DNA of 64,000 bases from Lepidurus packardi (taxonomy: Eukaryota > Arthropoda > Branchiopoda > Notostraca > Triopsidae). The notes beneath the pieces are model-generated. The model was given only the letters and a program-made list of their open reading frames with translations, was not told the origin of the DNA and searched no databases. The first letter of the stretch is position 1. Every line of letters begins with the position of its first letter. Below, in pieces: positions 53,640-62,982 of the stretch. The DNA lies in NCBI GenBank assembly GCA_023053545.1, contig JAKZAN010000025.1, positions 124,001 through 188,000 of the forward strand. Reading direction: 5' to 3'. Position numbers and translations under genes: made by a program.

Positions 53640-56600
53640 CTGGAAGATCGGCTCCGTCTCCAGTTGCGTCCCCCAAAGGAGCTGATCTGGAATTTGTCAC
53701 GGCGAATGTGAATGTAGCTGCGTTTGTAAAGGGTTATTGTGGTGAGAGGGTTGTTCCCATGCTTGTAGACTCGGGTTCGGCAATTACATTAGTGAAACCC
53801 TATCTTGTGCAAAACTTAAGTTTAGAGGCAGTGACAGTTCGGGTTAGAACAGCGAACAATCAAACTATGAATATTTTGGGTTGCACCGTTGCTTCGTTTA
53901 GGATTAAGGAGAAGGAATTTTCCTTTAATGCCTACGTTACTGACGACATGAATCAAGAAGTCATCTTGGGTCGGGACTTTTTACAGGAGTTTGGAATGGT
54001 GATAGACTTCAAAAACAGTATGTTGCGTTTTGGAGACAATCACGTGCTTCTGGAGGAGAACATTCCGGATACGGTTGCTGCCGTGCTGATGGAAACACTT
54101 TTTATACCAGCGCGTCATGAAATTCTGACAACAGCCCGAGTGCCTGATACTTACTCTGGACAAGGATTGGTAGAAGGAACCTCTATCCATGCAGAAATGA
54201 GTGGGTTTTTTGTTGCGAGGGCACTAGTTTCAGTTAACAACGGGCGTATTCCAGTGAGACTGATGAACGTTACAGACCAACCCGTTCGTTTGAAGTCGGG
54301 GACCACTGTTGGAGTTTTTACAGTTTTAGCGAATTCAGTGAACCAGGTGATCACTTCGAATGTTGGGTACGACGTGCAAGATCCCAACGACAACGGTGTG
54401 ACTAAGAAACACAAAGGCTCTCTGCTTTCCCTGTTTGGAGAACCATCCAGAACTTTAACGGCAAGTCAGAGGGATGAGTTAGAGAAATTTCTTCAGAAAC
54501 ACGAGAGTATATTGTCAGTGCATCAAAGTGATTTGGGGAGAACAACGTATCTCAAACATCGAATTAACACCGGAACGCAACCACCTGTTCGGGTACACCC
54601 CAGGAGGATACCTGCACATTGGAAGCCCCAACTAGAAACAATGGTCCAGGATCTTCAGGGACAAGGAGTTATTTCACCTTCTTCAAGTCCATGGAGTTCA
54701 CCTATTGTGATGGTAAGAAAGAAGGATGGGACTCTGCGCTTATGTGTGGATTACCGGGCTTTGAATAACGTGACGGTCAAGGACGCTTACCCTCTTCCGA
54801 GAATTGACGAAACCTTGGACGCTTTGGCGGGAGCGAAGTACTTCTCTACACTGGATCTCGTAAGTGGGTACTATCAATTAGAGGTTAAGGCCGAAGATCG
54901 GGAGAAAACTGCCTTTCAAACACCCCAAGGCTTATTTGAATTTAATGTGATGCCTTTTGGACTTTGCAATGGGCCGAGCAGTTTCCAAAGATTGATGGAG
55001 CTGGTCCTTAGAGGATTACAGTGGAAAATTTGCCTGATTTATTTGGACGATATCGTTATCTTTAGCCGAACATTTGAGGAGCATTTAGCCAGACTTGAAG
55101 AAGTTTGCCAGCGGTTACGAGATGCCAATTTGAAGATCAAACCGAGTAAGTGCAAGTTGTTCCGGGAAACGGTCATATTCCTTGGGCATGTAGTGAGTCA
55201 AGACGGCATACAAACTGATCCGGAGAAGACTAGGGCTATTGTGGAATGGCCGAGACCCGACAACGCGGATCAGGTGGCTCAATTTCTAGGTTTGGCTTCG
55301 TATTACAGAAGGTTTGTTCGGAATTTTGCTGACATTGCGAAGCCACTCTACAAATTAACAGAGGCAAGTGTAAAGTTTGAGTGGTCCACCGTTTGTGACG
55401 AAGCTTTTGCAGAGCTGAAACGGCTACTATCTTCTACACCCATTTTGGTTTTCCCTGAGCTGTCCAAGCCATTTATTGTGGACTGCGATGCAAGCAACGT
55501 GGGTCTAGGTGGCGTTTTGTCACAAATAATCGATGGGGTGGAGCGGCCAGTTGCATTTGCCAGTCGAAGTTTGTCCAGAGCGGAAACGCGTTATTGCGTA
55601 ACAAGGAAGGAGTTGCTAGCAATGAAGTTTGCTTTAACACAGTTTAGCCACTATTTGCTGGGGCGACCTTTTAGAATTCGTACTGATAATAGTGCGGTTA
55701 GCTGGGTTAAAAGATGCAAGAACCCTTCGGGACAAGTCCTTCGCTGGTTAAGCCTTTTCGAGTCTTACCAATTCTCAATAGAACATCGCCCAGGAAAAAA
55801 GCACACAAACGCTGATGCGTTATCTAGACGTCCCTGTGGGCAGTGCGGAATGCAATATGACGGAGTTCAGAGTTCAGAAGATGAGGAAGATGGCGATATC
55901 CCAGACATGCCCTGTACTAATCCATCAGCTGACCCGGTTGTAAGTTCCTTGGAATCCCAGCAAGAAGAGACGTCAGTGACTTTTCAGCAGAAAAATGACG
56001 AGGATCTTAAAGTGGTTTTTGAATGGCTCCGGTCACCGAACACCTTCCCAGATTCGCCGCGAGGCCTAAACCCGACATTGCGGAGTTACTGGACTCAAAG
56101 AAGTAAGATTTGCTTACAGGAAGGGGTTCTGTACCGGAAGTGGATTTTCGAAGAGGGAGAACGTCTCCTACCCCTGGTTCCTCGAAAGGTGGTGAGCATT
56201 CTGTTAAGGACTTATCATGATGATGCAACAGCTGCCCACATGGGTGTAGGGCGTACTATATCCAAGTTAAGACAGAGGTTCTACTGGCCCAAAATGCAGG
56301 AAGATGTGATGGCGTGGTGCAAGAAGTGTATCATTTGTGGGCAGAACAACTCGCCACAGCAGAAGAGCCGTGCCCCTTTAAGATCCTTGTCTGCCAAACG
56401 GCCAGGTGAAATTGTAGCCATGGATATATTGGGTCCTTTGCCTGAAACGAAGTGGGGTCATAGATACATTCTCGTTGCTGGCGATTTATTCACCAAATGG
56501 CTAGAGGCGTATCCCATTCCTAATCAAGAAGCCGAAACGATTGCCGATAAGTTCCTCAACGAGTTTGTGTGTCGGTTTGGGGCACCAGAGCAACTGCACA

Positions 56601-57517
56601 CAGATCAAGGTAGAAATTTCGATGGAAACATTGTAAAGGAAGTGTGCGACATACTAAAAATCAACAAGACGAGAACAACGCCATACCACCCTCAGAGTGA
56701 TGGTTTTGTGGAGCGAGCGAACCGGACGATATTGGCAGGGTTGAGTAAGCTTCTTGACCAAGCTGAGGACACATGGGACAGTTTGCTGCCAAAGGTCCTA
56801 TTAGCTTACCGGTCAGGTATTCAAGCGTCAACTGATTTTACTCCGGCTAAGTTACATTTAGGACGTGAATTGCTGTTGCCGGCTGATGTAGTGTTCCAAG
56901 CGGGAAACGTGGCTAAAACAAGAACTTCGGTTTCTGAGTATGCCAGCAACCTGGAGCAAGATTTGAAAACGGTGTATAAAAAAGCAGGTGAACGGTTGCT
57001 TGCAGCTCAAGCTCGGCAGAAGCAGTATTATGATCGCGATGTTGCTGGAAAGACTTTGCAAGTGGGTGATCTCGTGTGGGTGCATGCTCCGGTCCCTAAA
57101 AGAGGAAAATCTCCAAAATTCCACAGGCCGTGGTTTGGTCCTTTTATGGTAATTAAGAAAATCTCTGAAGAAGTGTTCCGGGTTAAAAACAAGACTACTG
57201 GAGCTCGCAGAGTGGTACACTTTAATAACATAAAACGTTGTGAGGCTGAAGAAGAATCCGAAGAAACGCCGACAGTAACCGAACCCCCTGTTCCTATGAA
57301 TTCGAAACCTCCCACGTCGCCACGGTTTTTGGACATGTATGAGGATTGGTGTATTTTGGACAGCAACGGTGAAAATGAAGTAATACCTAGTGAAAATGAG
57401 ACGGAGACAAGTATTCCCGAGATTGAGCACATCTCTGAACGAGCGAGCAGTCGTATTAGGAGACCACCGCAAAGACTAGCGTATGTGGAACCTGGATGTT
57501 CATTGAATTTATGCTAG
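53612..57517 (+). CDS. pol: B pol polyprotein (protease, RT, RNase H, integrase)
   Basis: The frame is open from 53612, is -1 relative to gag and has no need of its own start. Counting from the codon at 53708: protease D21-S-G (LVDSGSAI); RT about 280-480 with YLDD at 445-448; RNase H with DCDASNVGLGG and RTDN; integrase zinc region from H837 (H-x5-H ... CKKCIIC); catalytic D906, D966 and E1002 (35 residues between the last two); GPF-type domain (WFGPFMVIKK); acidic C-terminal tail. All motifs are intact and there is no internal stop. Length and order are those of a compact Ty3/gypsy element. The family B pol is clearly distinct from A in linker length and sequence. Confidence 0.94.
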   Translation, partial: FQEAGKLQVTGRSAPSPVASPKGADLEFVTANVNVAAFVKGYCGERVVPMLVDSGSAITLVKPYLVQNLSLEAVTVRVRTANNQTMNILGCTVASFRIKEKEFSFNAYVTDDMNQEVILGRDFLQEFGMVIDFKNSMLRFGDNHVLLEENIPDTVAAVLMETLFIPARHEILTTARVPDTYSGQGLVEGTSIHAEMSGFFVARALVSVNNGRIPVRLMNVTDQPVRLKSGTTVGVFTVLANSVNQVITSNVGYDVQDPNDNGVTKKHKGSLLSLFGEPSRTLTASQRDELEKFLQKHESILSVHQSDLGRTTYLKHRINTGTQPPVRVHPRRIPAHWKPQLETMVQDLQGQGVISPSSSPWSSPIVMVRKKDGTLRLCVDYRALNNVTVKDAYPLPRIDETLDALAGAKYFSTLDLVSGYYQLEVKAEDREKTAFQTPQGLFEFNVMPFGLCNGPSSFQRLMELVLRGLQWKICLIYLDDIVIFSRTFEEHLARLEEVCQRLRDANLKIKPSKCKLFRETVIFLGHVVSQDGIQTDPEKTRAIVEWPRPDNADQVAQFLGLASYYRRFVRNFADIAKPLYKLTEASVKFEWSTVCDEAFAELKRLLSSTPILVFPELSKPFIVDCDASNVGLGGVLSQIIDGVERPVAFASRSLSRAETRYCVTRKELLAMKFALTQFSHYLLGRPFRIRTDNSAVSWVKRCKNPSGQVLRWLSLFESYQFSIEHRPGKKHTNADALSRRPCGQCGMQYDGVQSSEDEEDGDIPDMPCTNPSADPVVSSLESQQEETSVTFQQKNDEDLKVVFEWLRSPNTFPDSPRGLNPTLRSYWTQRSKICLQEGVLYRKWIFEEGERLLPLVPRKVVSILLRTYHDDATAAHMGVGRTISKLRQRFYWPKMQEDVMAWCKKCIICGQNNSPQQKSRAPLRSLSAKRPGEIVAMDILGPLPETKWGHRYILVAGDLFTKWLEAYPIPNQEAETIADKFLNEFVCRFGAPEQLHTDQGRNFDGNIVKEVCDILKINKTRTTPYHPQSDGFVERANRTILAGLSKLLDQAEDTWDSLLPKVLLAYRSGIQASTDFTPAKLHLGRELLLPADVVFQAGNVAKTRTSVSEYASNLEQDLKTVYKKAGERLLAAQARQKQYYDRDVAGKTLQVGDLVWVHAPVPKRGKSPKFHRPWFGPFMVIKKISEEVFRVKNKTTGARRVVHFNNIKRCEAEEESEETPTVTEPPVPMNSKPPTSPRFLDMYEDWCILDSNGENEVIPSENETETSIPEIEHISERASSRIRRPPQRLAYVEPGCSLNLC
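53624..53687 (+). promoter_or_regulatory. B gag-pol -1 frameshift signal: GGGAAAC plus pseudoknot
   Basis: The heptamer G-GGA-AAC (53624-53630) is in the gag phase inside the 28-nt gag/pol overlap. After a 7-nt spacer, stem 1 pairs 53638-53644 with 53659-53665 (AACTGGA/TCCAGTT). Its loop (53646-53655, GATCGGCTCC) pairs with 53678-53687 (GGAGCTGATC; ten pairs, one G-U), giving an H-type pseudoknot. This is the canonical retroviral frameshift layout. Confidence 0.88.
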
Positions 57518-57551
57518 AAAGTGAAAGTGAAAATGAAACTTGTTTCTTGTT

Positions 57552-57562
57552 AAGGGGGCGAG
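57552..57562 (+). other. B polypurine tract
   Basis: AAGGGGGCGAG directly precedes the 3' LTR. Confidence 0.75.
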
Positions 57563-57746
57563 TGTAGTATAATTAATGTGATGTAACCTCCTTATGTCCT
57601 TGATTCCCTTTGAGACTTGACATTGTGACTACGTGACTAATGCAGAGGTTGACCTACGTTGACCATTTTACCTTCTTGACCGGGTATAAATATGCAGCCA
57701 TGTACTTTAATACAGTCAGTCTTAGCCTACGCACTAAAACGTTACA
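57563..57746 (+). repeat. B 3' LTR
   Basis: 184 bp, identical to the 5' LTR apart from lacking 35 bases between GTTGACCA and TTTTACC. TATA at 57685-57691. Confidence 0.93.
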
Positions 57747-60066
57747 CTACCACCCCTGCCTCTATCATTTCTTCCACCTGCTGCCTAATCAGCTCTTTTT
57801 CCCTGTAGGCGCTCCGGTAGGGAACCTGCGAAACGGGATTTGCGTTACCCGTATCTATTCCGTGCTCTACCACGTTGGATGCCCCTAAATCTTCTGAACC
57901 CCCGGCAAAGCACTGGCGATGCTTACTTAGCACCTCCCTAAGCGCTTGCCTTTGATCATCGTCTAATCGATCAGAGATACAGCCATCCAGGGTCTCGTCA
58001 GTAACTACTCCTTTCTCTACTTCAACTATGTGGGGTACCTGGTCTTCGACACTGCCTAAAACTGTCCCCGCAGCCACCCATTGGGCCTCCGGACCAAAGT
58101 TTACTAGCATTACCGGACCGTACCCACCCTGAAAGGTAGTTATGCTTCGACCTAAGCTGATCCCTTTTTCGATTAATAATCGCTTCTCGGGTTCTACCAG
58201 GAAATCCTGAGCTTCGTCTTCAGACGGCGGTGTTAGTTTACATTCGCCCCATTTGTCTGAACCCTGGTTCACAAGGTGGACATTAATGGGTATTCCCGAT
58301 CGCGGGGGAATCCTATACTCCCTTAAGGCAACTATCTTCTCTACTCTCGTATCTTCGTCTTCGTGGATCTTTAAATCCGGGAAGAGGACCGCATCCTGTT
58401 CTATTTTCTCGTCTGTTTGCTCATGGGGACAATAAGGGGTTTCCGGTGACTCTCTTTTTTCAGCTGTGGAAGATTGTACTAAAAATTCAGAAAGCTCTCC
58501 CCCTTTATCTGGCTCCTTCGGCCTCGGCGGAGCCGAGGACCTTTCAATCCCAGGCTTCACCTTTGGAGTCTTACCTCCACCTCGACGGCACGACCACGCC
58601 CAACCCTTCGTAATCGTGGTGGAGATCTGCACGGCCTCCGCCATTTTCTCGTCGGCGAGATGACCTGACGGCCGGTACTGTGCGCCATCCCGAGGGACTC
58701 GGGGCTCACCTATTCTTTTGCAGAGTTTCGGTTTACTCTTCCCCCTCTGGGGAAGCCTCTCAGCGCGCTCAGTGATGTCATCTGCCTTGGGGTTTGAGGC
58801 TAGAATTGCTACCTCACTATCTGTAGGCGTAGGGTTGGACTCCCTTGACGTAGACGGATCCTCCAAGCTTATTGAATCGACTTCCTCCTCTTCGTCAAAG
58901 CTAATCAAATCTTTCTCTGACTCCTTATCAAAGCTAATTAAATCCCCGCCAAAATCCTCCATTCGCGTCGTATTTTGGCGAGTTTGAAAATTCTCGAGAG
59001 GATCTAACGCATCCAGGGGCGCCATGGTCACACCCACGCGAACTGGTTCAAGCATGGATGTCATTCTGATCGCATTACTGAACGCAGCGATGGATGGTAC
59101 ATCCGAATGGTCTGATTCTACCCTAGCGGGACTAGTTGGCTCTTCGTGACGCTCCCAAGTACCCATTTCTCTTTTCAACAAGGAAAACCGGCTAGTGGGG
59201 ATAGTGGACACTTCTATTCGGTCCCGCCCCTGCGGCGAGGACCCAATTTCTGTGTCTATCGCCCCTACTACCGTTTTCTCTCCATTCAGGCACCCTAACT
59301 CACCTTCATCGTTTCTCGCGCCTATACGCGCCTCACTAGGGGAGGTGATTTCCCGTTGTTCCTGGATCGCGCATACCACGGTGTTAAGCTCGCTAACTAC
59401 ATCCTGAATCGGCCTAACGGAGGTCAGGGCCTCCTCACAAACGGTATCGCGTGCACATTCCTCGTGGCGTATCTCGGGTTGAGCAAGACTTGGCACGTCC
59501 TGGTCATCCGAGAGCGGTGTTACGGGAGCCGCTATAGCGCAACCAGCCGGCGTACATTCCTCAATTTGAACTTCAAGCTCTCGTTCTAGGCTCGAAACTT
59601 TCTTTGTCTTCCCTACCCTTTTATCCTTCATTCTCCGATGACCTGCTAGGGTAAAACCATCTTCCCTATATCGGAGGGTCACGTCACCCAATTGCCTAAG
59701 CAAGTCGTTACCTACGATCAGTTCTGCCAAACCGTTGTTAAAGACAACGGCTTTCGTAGATACCTCCTTCCCTGCGAGTCGAACCCCAATATTCACACCA
59801 CCTCGAATCTGTGCACGCTCGCCGTTTGCTACAACTATCTCGGGTCCCTCCCAGGCTACCAGCTGCGCCTGGTTACGTAAGGCCCAATCTTCGGAAACCA
59901 CGCTCACGGCCGCACCAGTGTCGATGATGGCCATTGCTTCTACTCCATTACAAATTACTCGCTCTCTGACTAGGTTTGGACAGAACACACATAAGAGGGG
60001 GATCTCAATGGTCTGGGCGACTCCGCCCCCCGGAGCCGCCCTTTCTAGTTTTCCGAACCAGAATCT
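57747..60066 (-). pseudogene. pol: A2 pol, 5' part (protease to start of RT)
   Basis: Entered by frameshift near 60048. It holds the protease DTG, the long acidic linker with DLISFD-type repeats, and the start of RT up to EMIEAGVV, where element B interrupts it. Beyond the junction the frame runs a few codons into the B LTR and stops. Confidence 0.9.
60016..60054 (-). promoter_or_regulatory. A2 gag-pol -1 frameshift signal (candidate)
   Basis: Same as A1: G-GAA-AAC at 60048-60054, 7-nt spacer, stem 60032-60040 with 60016-60024. Fully conserved between the two copies although nearby codons vary. Confidence 0.6.
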
Positions 60067-61616
60067 TCACGATCGCTATCCGAGCGTCGCCCTGATGGTC
60101 TATCCGATTTTGACTTGCCACCCTTATCTCTGCTCTGGGATTCTTTACTCCCTTTCCCCTTCCCGATTCCCTTGTGGTCTTGACCACACTCCCTGGACTC
60201 AGGGTTGACACAGTAACGTGCAATGTGCCCTGGTTTCTGACAGCGATAGCAAATAGGTTTCCCCTCATGCGTGCGGGAATTTGGGGAGTAAGAACGATTG
60301 GGAGAATAGGGACGGCCAACCTTACCTGGCGGTTTCGCGAAACTTTCGCGGAACTGCTGGAATTCACCGGCGAGTTTGCAGAGAGCCTCCGCAATGGCAC
60401 TGGATTCCGATGACGAACCGTTTCTCGGCCTTGGAGGTTCAACCGGCACAACAGGGGTGGGGGGTCCTTGTCCCCACACGTTCACACCGGCTATTGCGGC
60501 CTGCCTTGCACTGGCCTCTTCGTTTCTCATCACGCTGGTCCACCACGATTGCGACACCCGGCTTCTCTCCTGGCTGAACTCCAGGAGGTTCGCCTCTTCC
60601 AAAAACTTTTCGCATGTTTGCACATTCGCGCGTGATAACGGCTCCACCAAGGCGGGCCGTAACCCGCGAAACAAGTGGTTAAGCTTGCTATAATCTGACA
60701 TGGTGGGGTGCACTTCGCGGCACATGTTGATAACATCCAGGTAGTATGTATTCACACTTTCCTCGGGGTGTTGTACACGCATCTGCAGGCGGGCGGTGTT
60801 ACGCAAGACCCGCCCCTGCGGGACGAAGAATTTGCAAAACTCGCCTTTCAACACTCCCCAGGACGGTGGAGACGATACACCAACGGGATATTTGTTGTGG
60901 TACCACGTGTCTGCCAGACCGTCGAGGCTGGTGCCGAAGCATTCGAGCTGATCTTGGTCACTCCATCCATTGAAAATGGCAATCTGCTCGTACTTGGCCA
61001 AGAAGCGTAGGGGGTCCTCATCGTGGGTTCCCGCGAACCGCGGCGCACTCATCGGCTTCCGCAACCTACCGGGCGCACCGGGGTTTGCCATGGTTGATGT
61101 AGGGCTGTTTGGCTCGGCAAGGAGGTCTACGAGTCCCACAACGGATCTTCGCGGTGAAGGGGTGGTACGGCCGGCTTCAATAGTCGACCTCTCAATCGCC
61201 TCCAACTCTTCCCGTACCGCGGAGAACTGGTACCTCCTGCGAGGGGTTTCCGGGCTGGATTCCGGCTCGCTAGGAACGGCGTAGCAGGTGAGGTCTGGGT
61301 CCGGATTCTGGGGGCGGTCGGCTTCGTCGTCTCCGGACGGGTCAGCTGAGCTCCACGGAAACTCTTGCGCTTCCAGAGTAGGTTTCCGTGGGCTCGAGGC
61401 AGCAATGGCTCGTTTGGCGCTTTTAGAGTGGAGCCACGAGGGAGTGACTGCTTCCTTCCGCTTTTTCTCCGGGCTGACGGCGTACCGACACGGAACGGGC
61501 GAACGATGACTCCCTTGGGGGCAACGTTGGGGCACCTGGGATTCGTGCACCCTGGCGATTCGGGCAAGGAACGCCTTTACCGATTCCCTCGGTCTTCGGG
61601 ATCGCCCCAGTGTCAC
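60045..61616 (-). CDS. gag: A2 gag polyprotein (intact)
   Basis: 523 aa starting at the ATG at 61616, 92 nt from the LTR. Residues 1-170 are basic, Pro/Ser-rich and probably disordered. About 185-370 is a retrotransposon gag region (PRFAGTHDEDPLRFL, WGVLKGEFCKFFVPQG). A CCHC zinc knuckle lies at C456-C469 (CYRCQKPGHIARYC), followed by a Lys/Gly/Ser-rich tail. It shows the intact form of the gag that A1 has lost. Confidence 0.9.
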   Translation of the reverse strand: MTLGRSRRPRESVKAFLARIARVHESQVPQRCPQGSHRSPVPCRYAVSPEKKRKEAVTPSWLHSKSAKRAIAASSPRKPTLEAQEFPWSSADPSGDDEADRPQNPDPDLTCYAVPSEPESSPETPRRRYQFSAVREELEAIERSTIEAGRTTPSPRRSVVGLVDLLAEPNSPTSTMANPGAPGRLRKPMSAPRFAGTHDEDPLRFLAKYEQIAIFNGWSDQDQLECFGTSLDGLADTWYHNKYPVGVSSPPSWGVLKGEFCKFFVPQGRVLRNTARLQMRVQHPEESVNTYYLDVINMCREVHPTMSDYSKLNHLFRGLRPALVEPLSRANVQTCEKFLEEANLLEFSQERSRVSQSWWTSVMRNEEASARQAAIAGVNVWGQGPPTPVVPVEPPRPRNGSSSESSAIAEALCKLAGEFQQFRESFAKPPGKVGRPYSPNRSYSPNSRTHEGKPICYRCQKPGHIARYCVNPESRECGQDHKGIGKGKGSKESQSRDKGGKSKSDRPSGRRSDSDREDSGSEN

Positions 61617-61688
61617 TCATGAAACCCCCAAGTCCTAGTTAGGTTCTAACACTAAACACGTAGCCTAACTTTACCAATCAAACCACCT

Positions 61689-61706
61689 TTCCCGGTCGAT
61701 GCACCA
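61689..61706 (-). other. A2 primer binding site (tRNA-Gly type)
   Basis: The same 18 bases and 2-nt spacing to the LTR as in A1. Confidence 0.7.
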
Positions 61707-61708
61707 AT

Positions 61709-62113
61709 TGTCACGTCTAAATCTGACAGGGCATCAAATCTGTCAGGAATTAGAGTAGTTCGAGAAAGGTGAATTTACAGAACTGTATTCGGGAAGATTA
61801 CAGGGGTAAAGCTAGGTGGACGAAAACACTACATGCAAAACAGAGGACTACTACCTAACACACTACTAGGAGAGTCTACCCTCTTACGCTCCCACTAACA
61901 GACTACTGACTAGACTTCAACTCCCTAACCAACTGACTTGGTTAACTGAAAACATCATCCTCACTCTCAGGGATCCATCCTGCCTGGTGTATCCGTACAG
62001 GACGCGTAATCCGGTACACAGGCGGATGGATCCTCTGATGTTACGCTGATCTTAACTAAATAAGTAAAGCGAAGCGTGAGAAAAAGCAAGCAATGCGAAA
62101 TATAGCCGTGACA
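61709..62113 (-). repeat. A2 5' LTR
   Basis: 405 bp. It differs from the 3' LTR by at least one base (GGTGAATTT for GGTGGATTT). The ATAT target duplication follows. Confidence 0.95.
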
Positions 62114-62659
62114 ATATATAAAAATATGTATGACTAAATCCCTTCGTTGGAGATTAAAATTCTAAAATTAAGCGAGAAAGCGGATATGTTATAATCTCCT
62201 TTATTTGTTTTAATTTCCTTTATTTTAAACTCCAATAACGTGCCTTTTTAGCCAATCCAACATAAGAAACGAAGATACGCTCTGGGAAGAGGCAAGCTGA
62301 GTATGGGAACAATAAGCTGATAATTCATATTTCTGGCTAAAGCTGGTTGACTCTATGCCACGGAGACTGCATGCGTGTATCGAAAATAATGGTGGTATAA
62401 CAAAGTATTAACAGATCACATGAAACGAAGGAATATAGTCATACATATTTTTATATATCAACAAAACCTTTGAATTTCCCGGGCGCACCTTGTAACCGAT
62501 TGGTTCAAGCTCTTTCACCCACTAATGAAGGTAAATGGATTGGCTATCACAACCCTTCTTCTAGACCGCGGCAACCGCTGCAACTCGCATAAAAGCGGGT
62601 TCAGCCATGTTAGGGGAGGGGCTAGCGATCCGCTGCGAGGGTTGCATGCCGCAGCACAC

Positions 62660-62698
62660 TATATAAGGCCGTTGCATTGAACCATTCTTCCTTCAGTC
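62660..62698 (+). promoter_or_regulatory. OTU gene core promoter, copy 4
   Basis: TATATAA (62660-62666) and TCAGTC (62693-62698) on the plus strand, unchanged from the other copies. A putative 5'UTR intron follows at 62816-62957 (GTAAGG ... CTTCTAACAG). Confidence 0.55.
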
Positions 62699-62982
62699 CT
62701 TCACTGTGTTTCGCATGTTAGCTAGCAATTGTAGCGTAGTGCCTTATAGTGTAGTTCTTCTAACCCGGATTAATTATTTAATGTAGTTCCTCTTAACCTT
62801 GGATTAGATTTTTCAGTAAGGTTATTTTTTATTGCATTCTGTGTTTCCCTTTGACTTTTTTCTTGGATTGATTATTTAGTTCTGTTCTTCTTTAACCCGG
62901 ATTATTTTTTTCCCTCTTAACCCTGGATTAGATTATTTGACTTTTTTCTTCTAACAGATTAACCCTTTCTCTCTTTACTAAT

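Larger units (their letters stand above)
52572..57746 (+). mobile_element. Ty3/gypsy retrotransposon B, complete, nested in A2 pol
   Basis: 5175 bp in the opposite orientation to A2. LTRs TGTAGT...TTACA (219 and 184 bp), target duplication CTAC (52568-52571 and 57747-57750), tRNA-Ser-type primer site, gag, -1 frameshift signal, pol with all catalytic motifs, and a polypurine tract. No env and no chromodomain. The A1 sequence at the matching place (near 29770) shows the empty site. All coding parts are open, so this copy may be active. Confidence 0.95.
48327..62113 (-). mobile_element. Ty3/gypsy retrotransposon A2, interrupted by element B
   Basis: LTRs of 405 bp (at least one difference between them, near 61772), target duplication ATAT, tRNA-Gly-type primer site, gag intact. 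Pol is split at 52571/57747 by the complete element B. Without B it would be about 8.6 kb. It shares pol almost entirely with A1 but has a somewhat different LTR (GACTAGACTTCAACTCC for GACTTGTACTGCCACTC), so the two are sister subfamilies. Confidence 0.95.
48245..62536. repeat. 501-bp inverted-repeat element at the palindrome centre, split by A2
   Basis: The left arm is 48245-48326 continued at 62118-62136. The core is 62137-62435 and the right arm 62436-62536, again 501 bp in total without A2. Relative to units 1 and 2 the core is flipped with respect to the left OTU gene and normal with respect to the right one, so the junction between the mirrored halves lies in or near the left arm. Confidence 0.7.

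Noticed and set aside
53981-57472. Minus-strand ORFs within element B (up to 204 codons)
   Set aside because: Antisense to a clearly coding pol frame with intact catalytic motifs.
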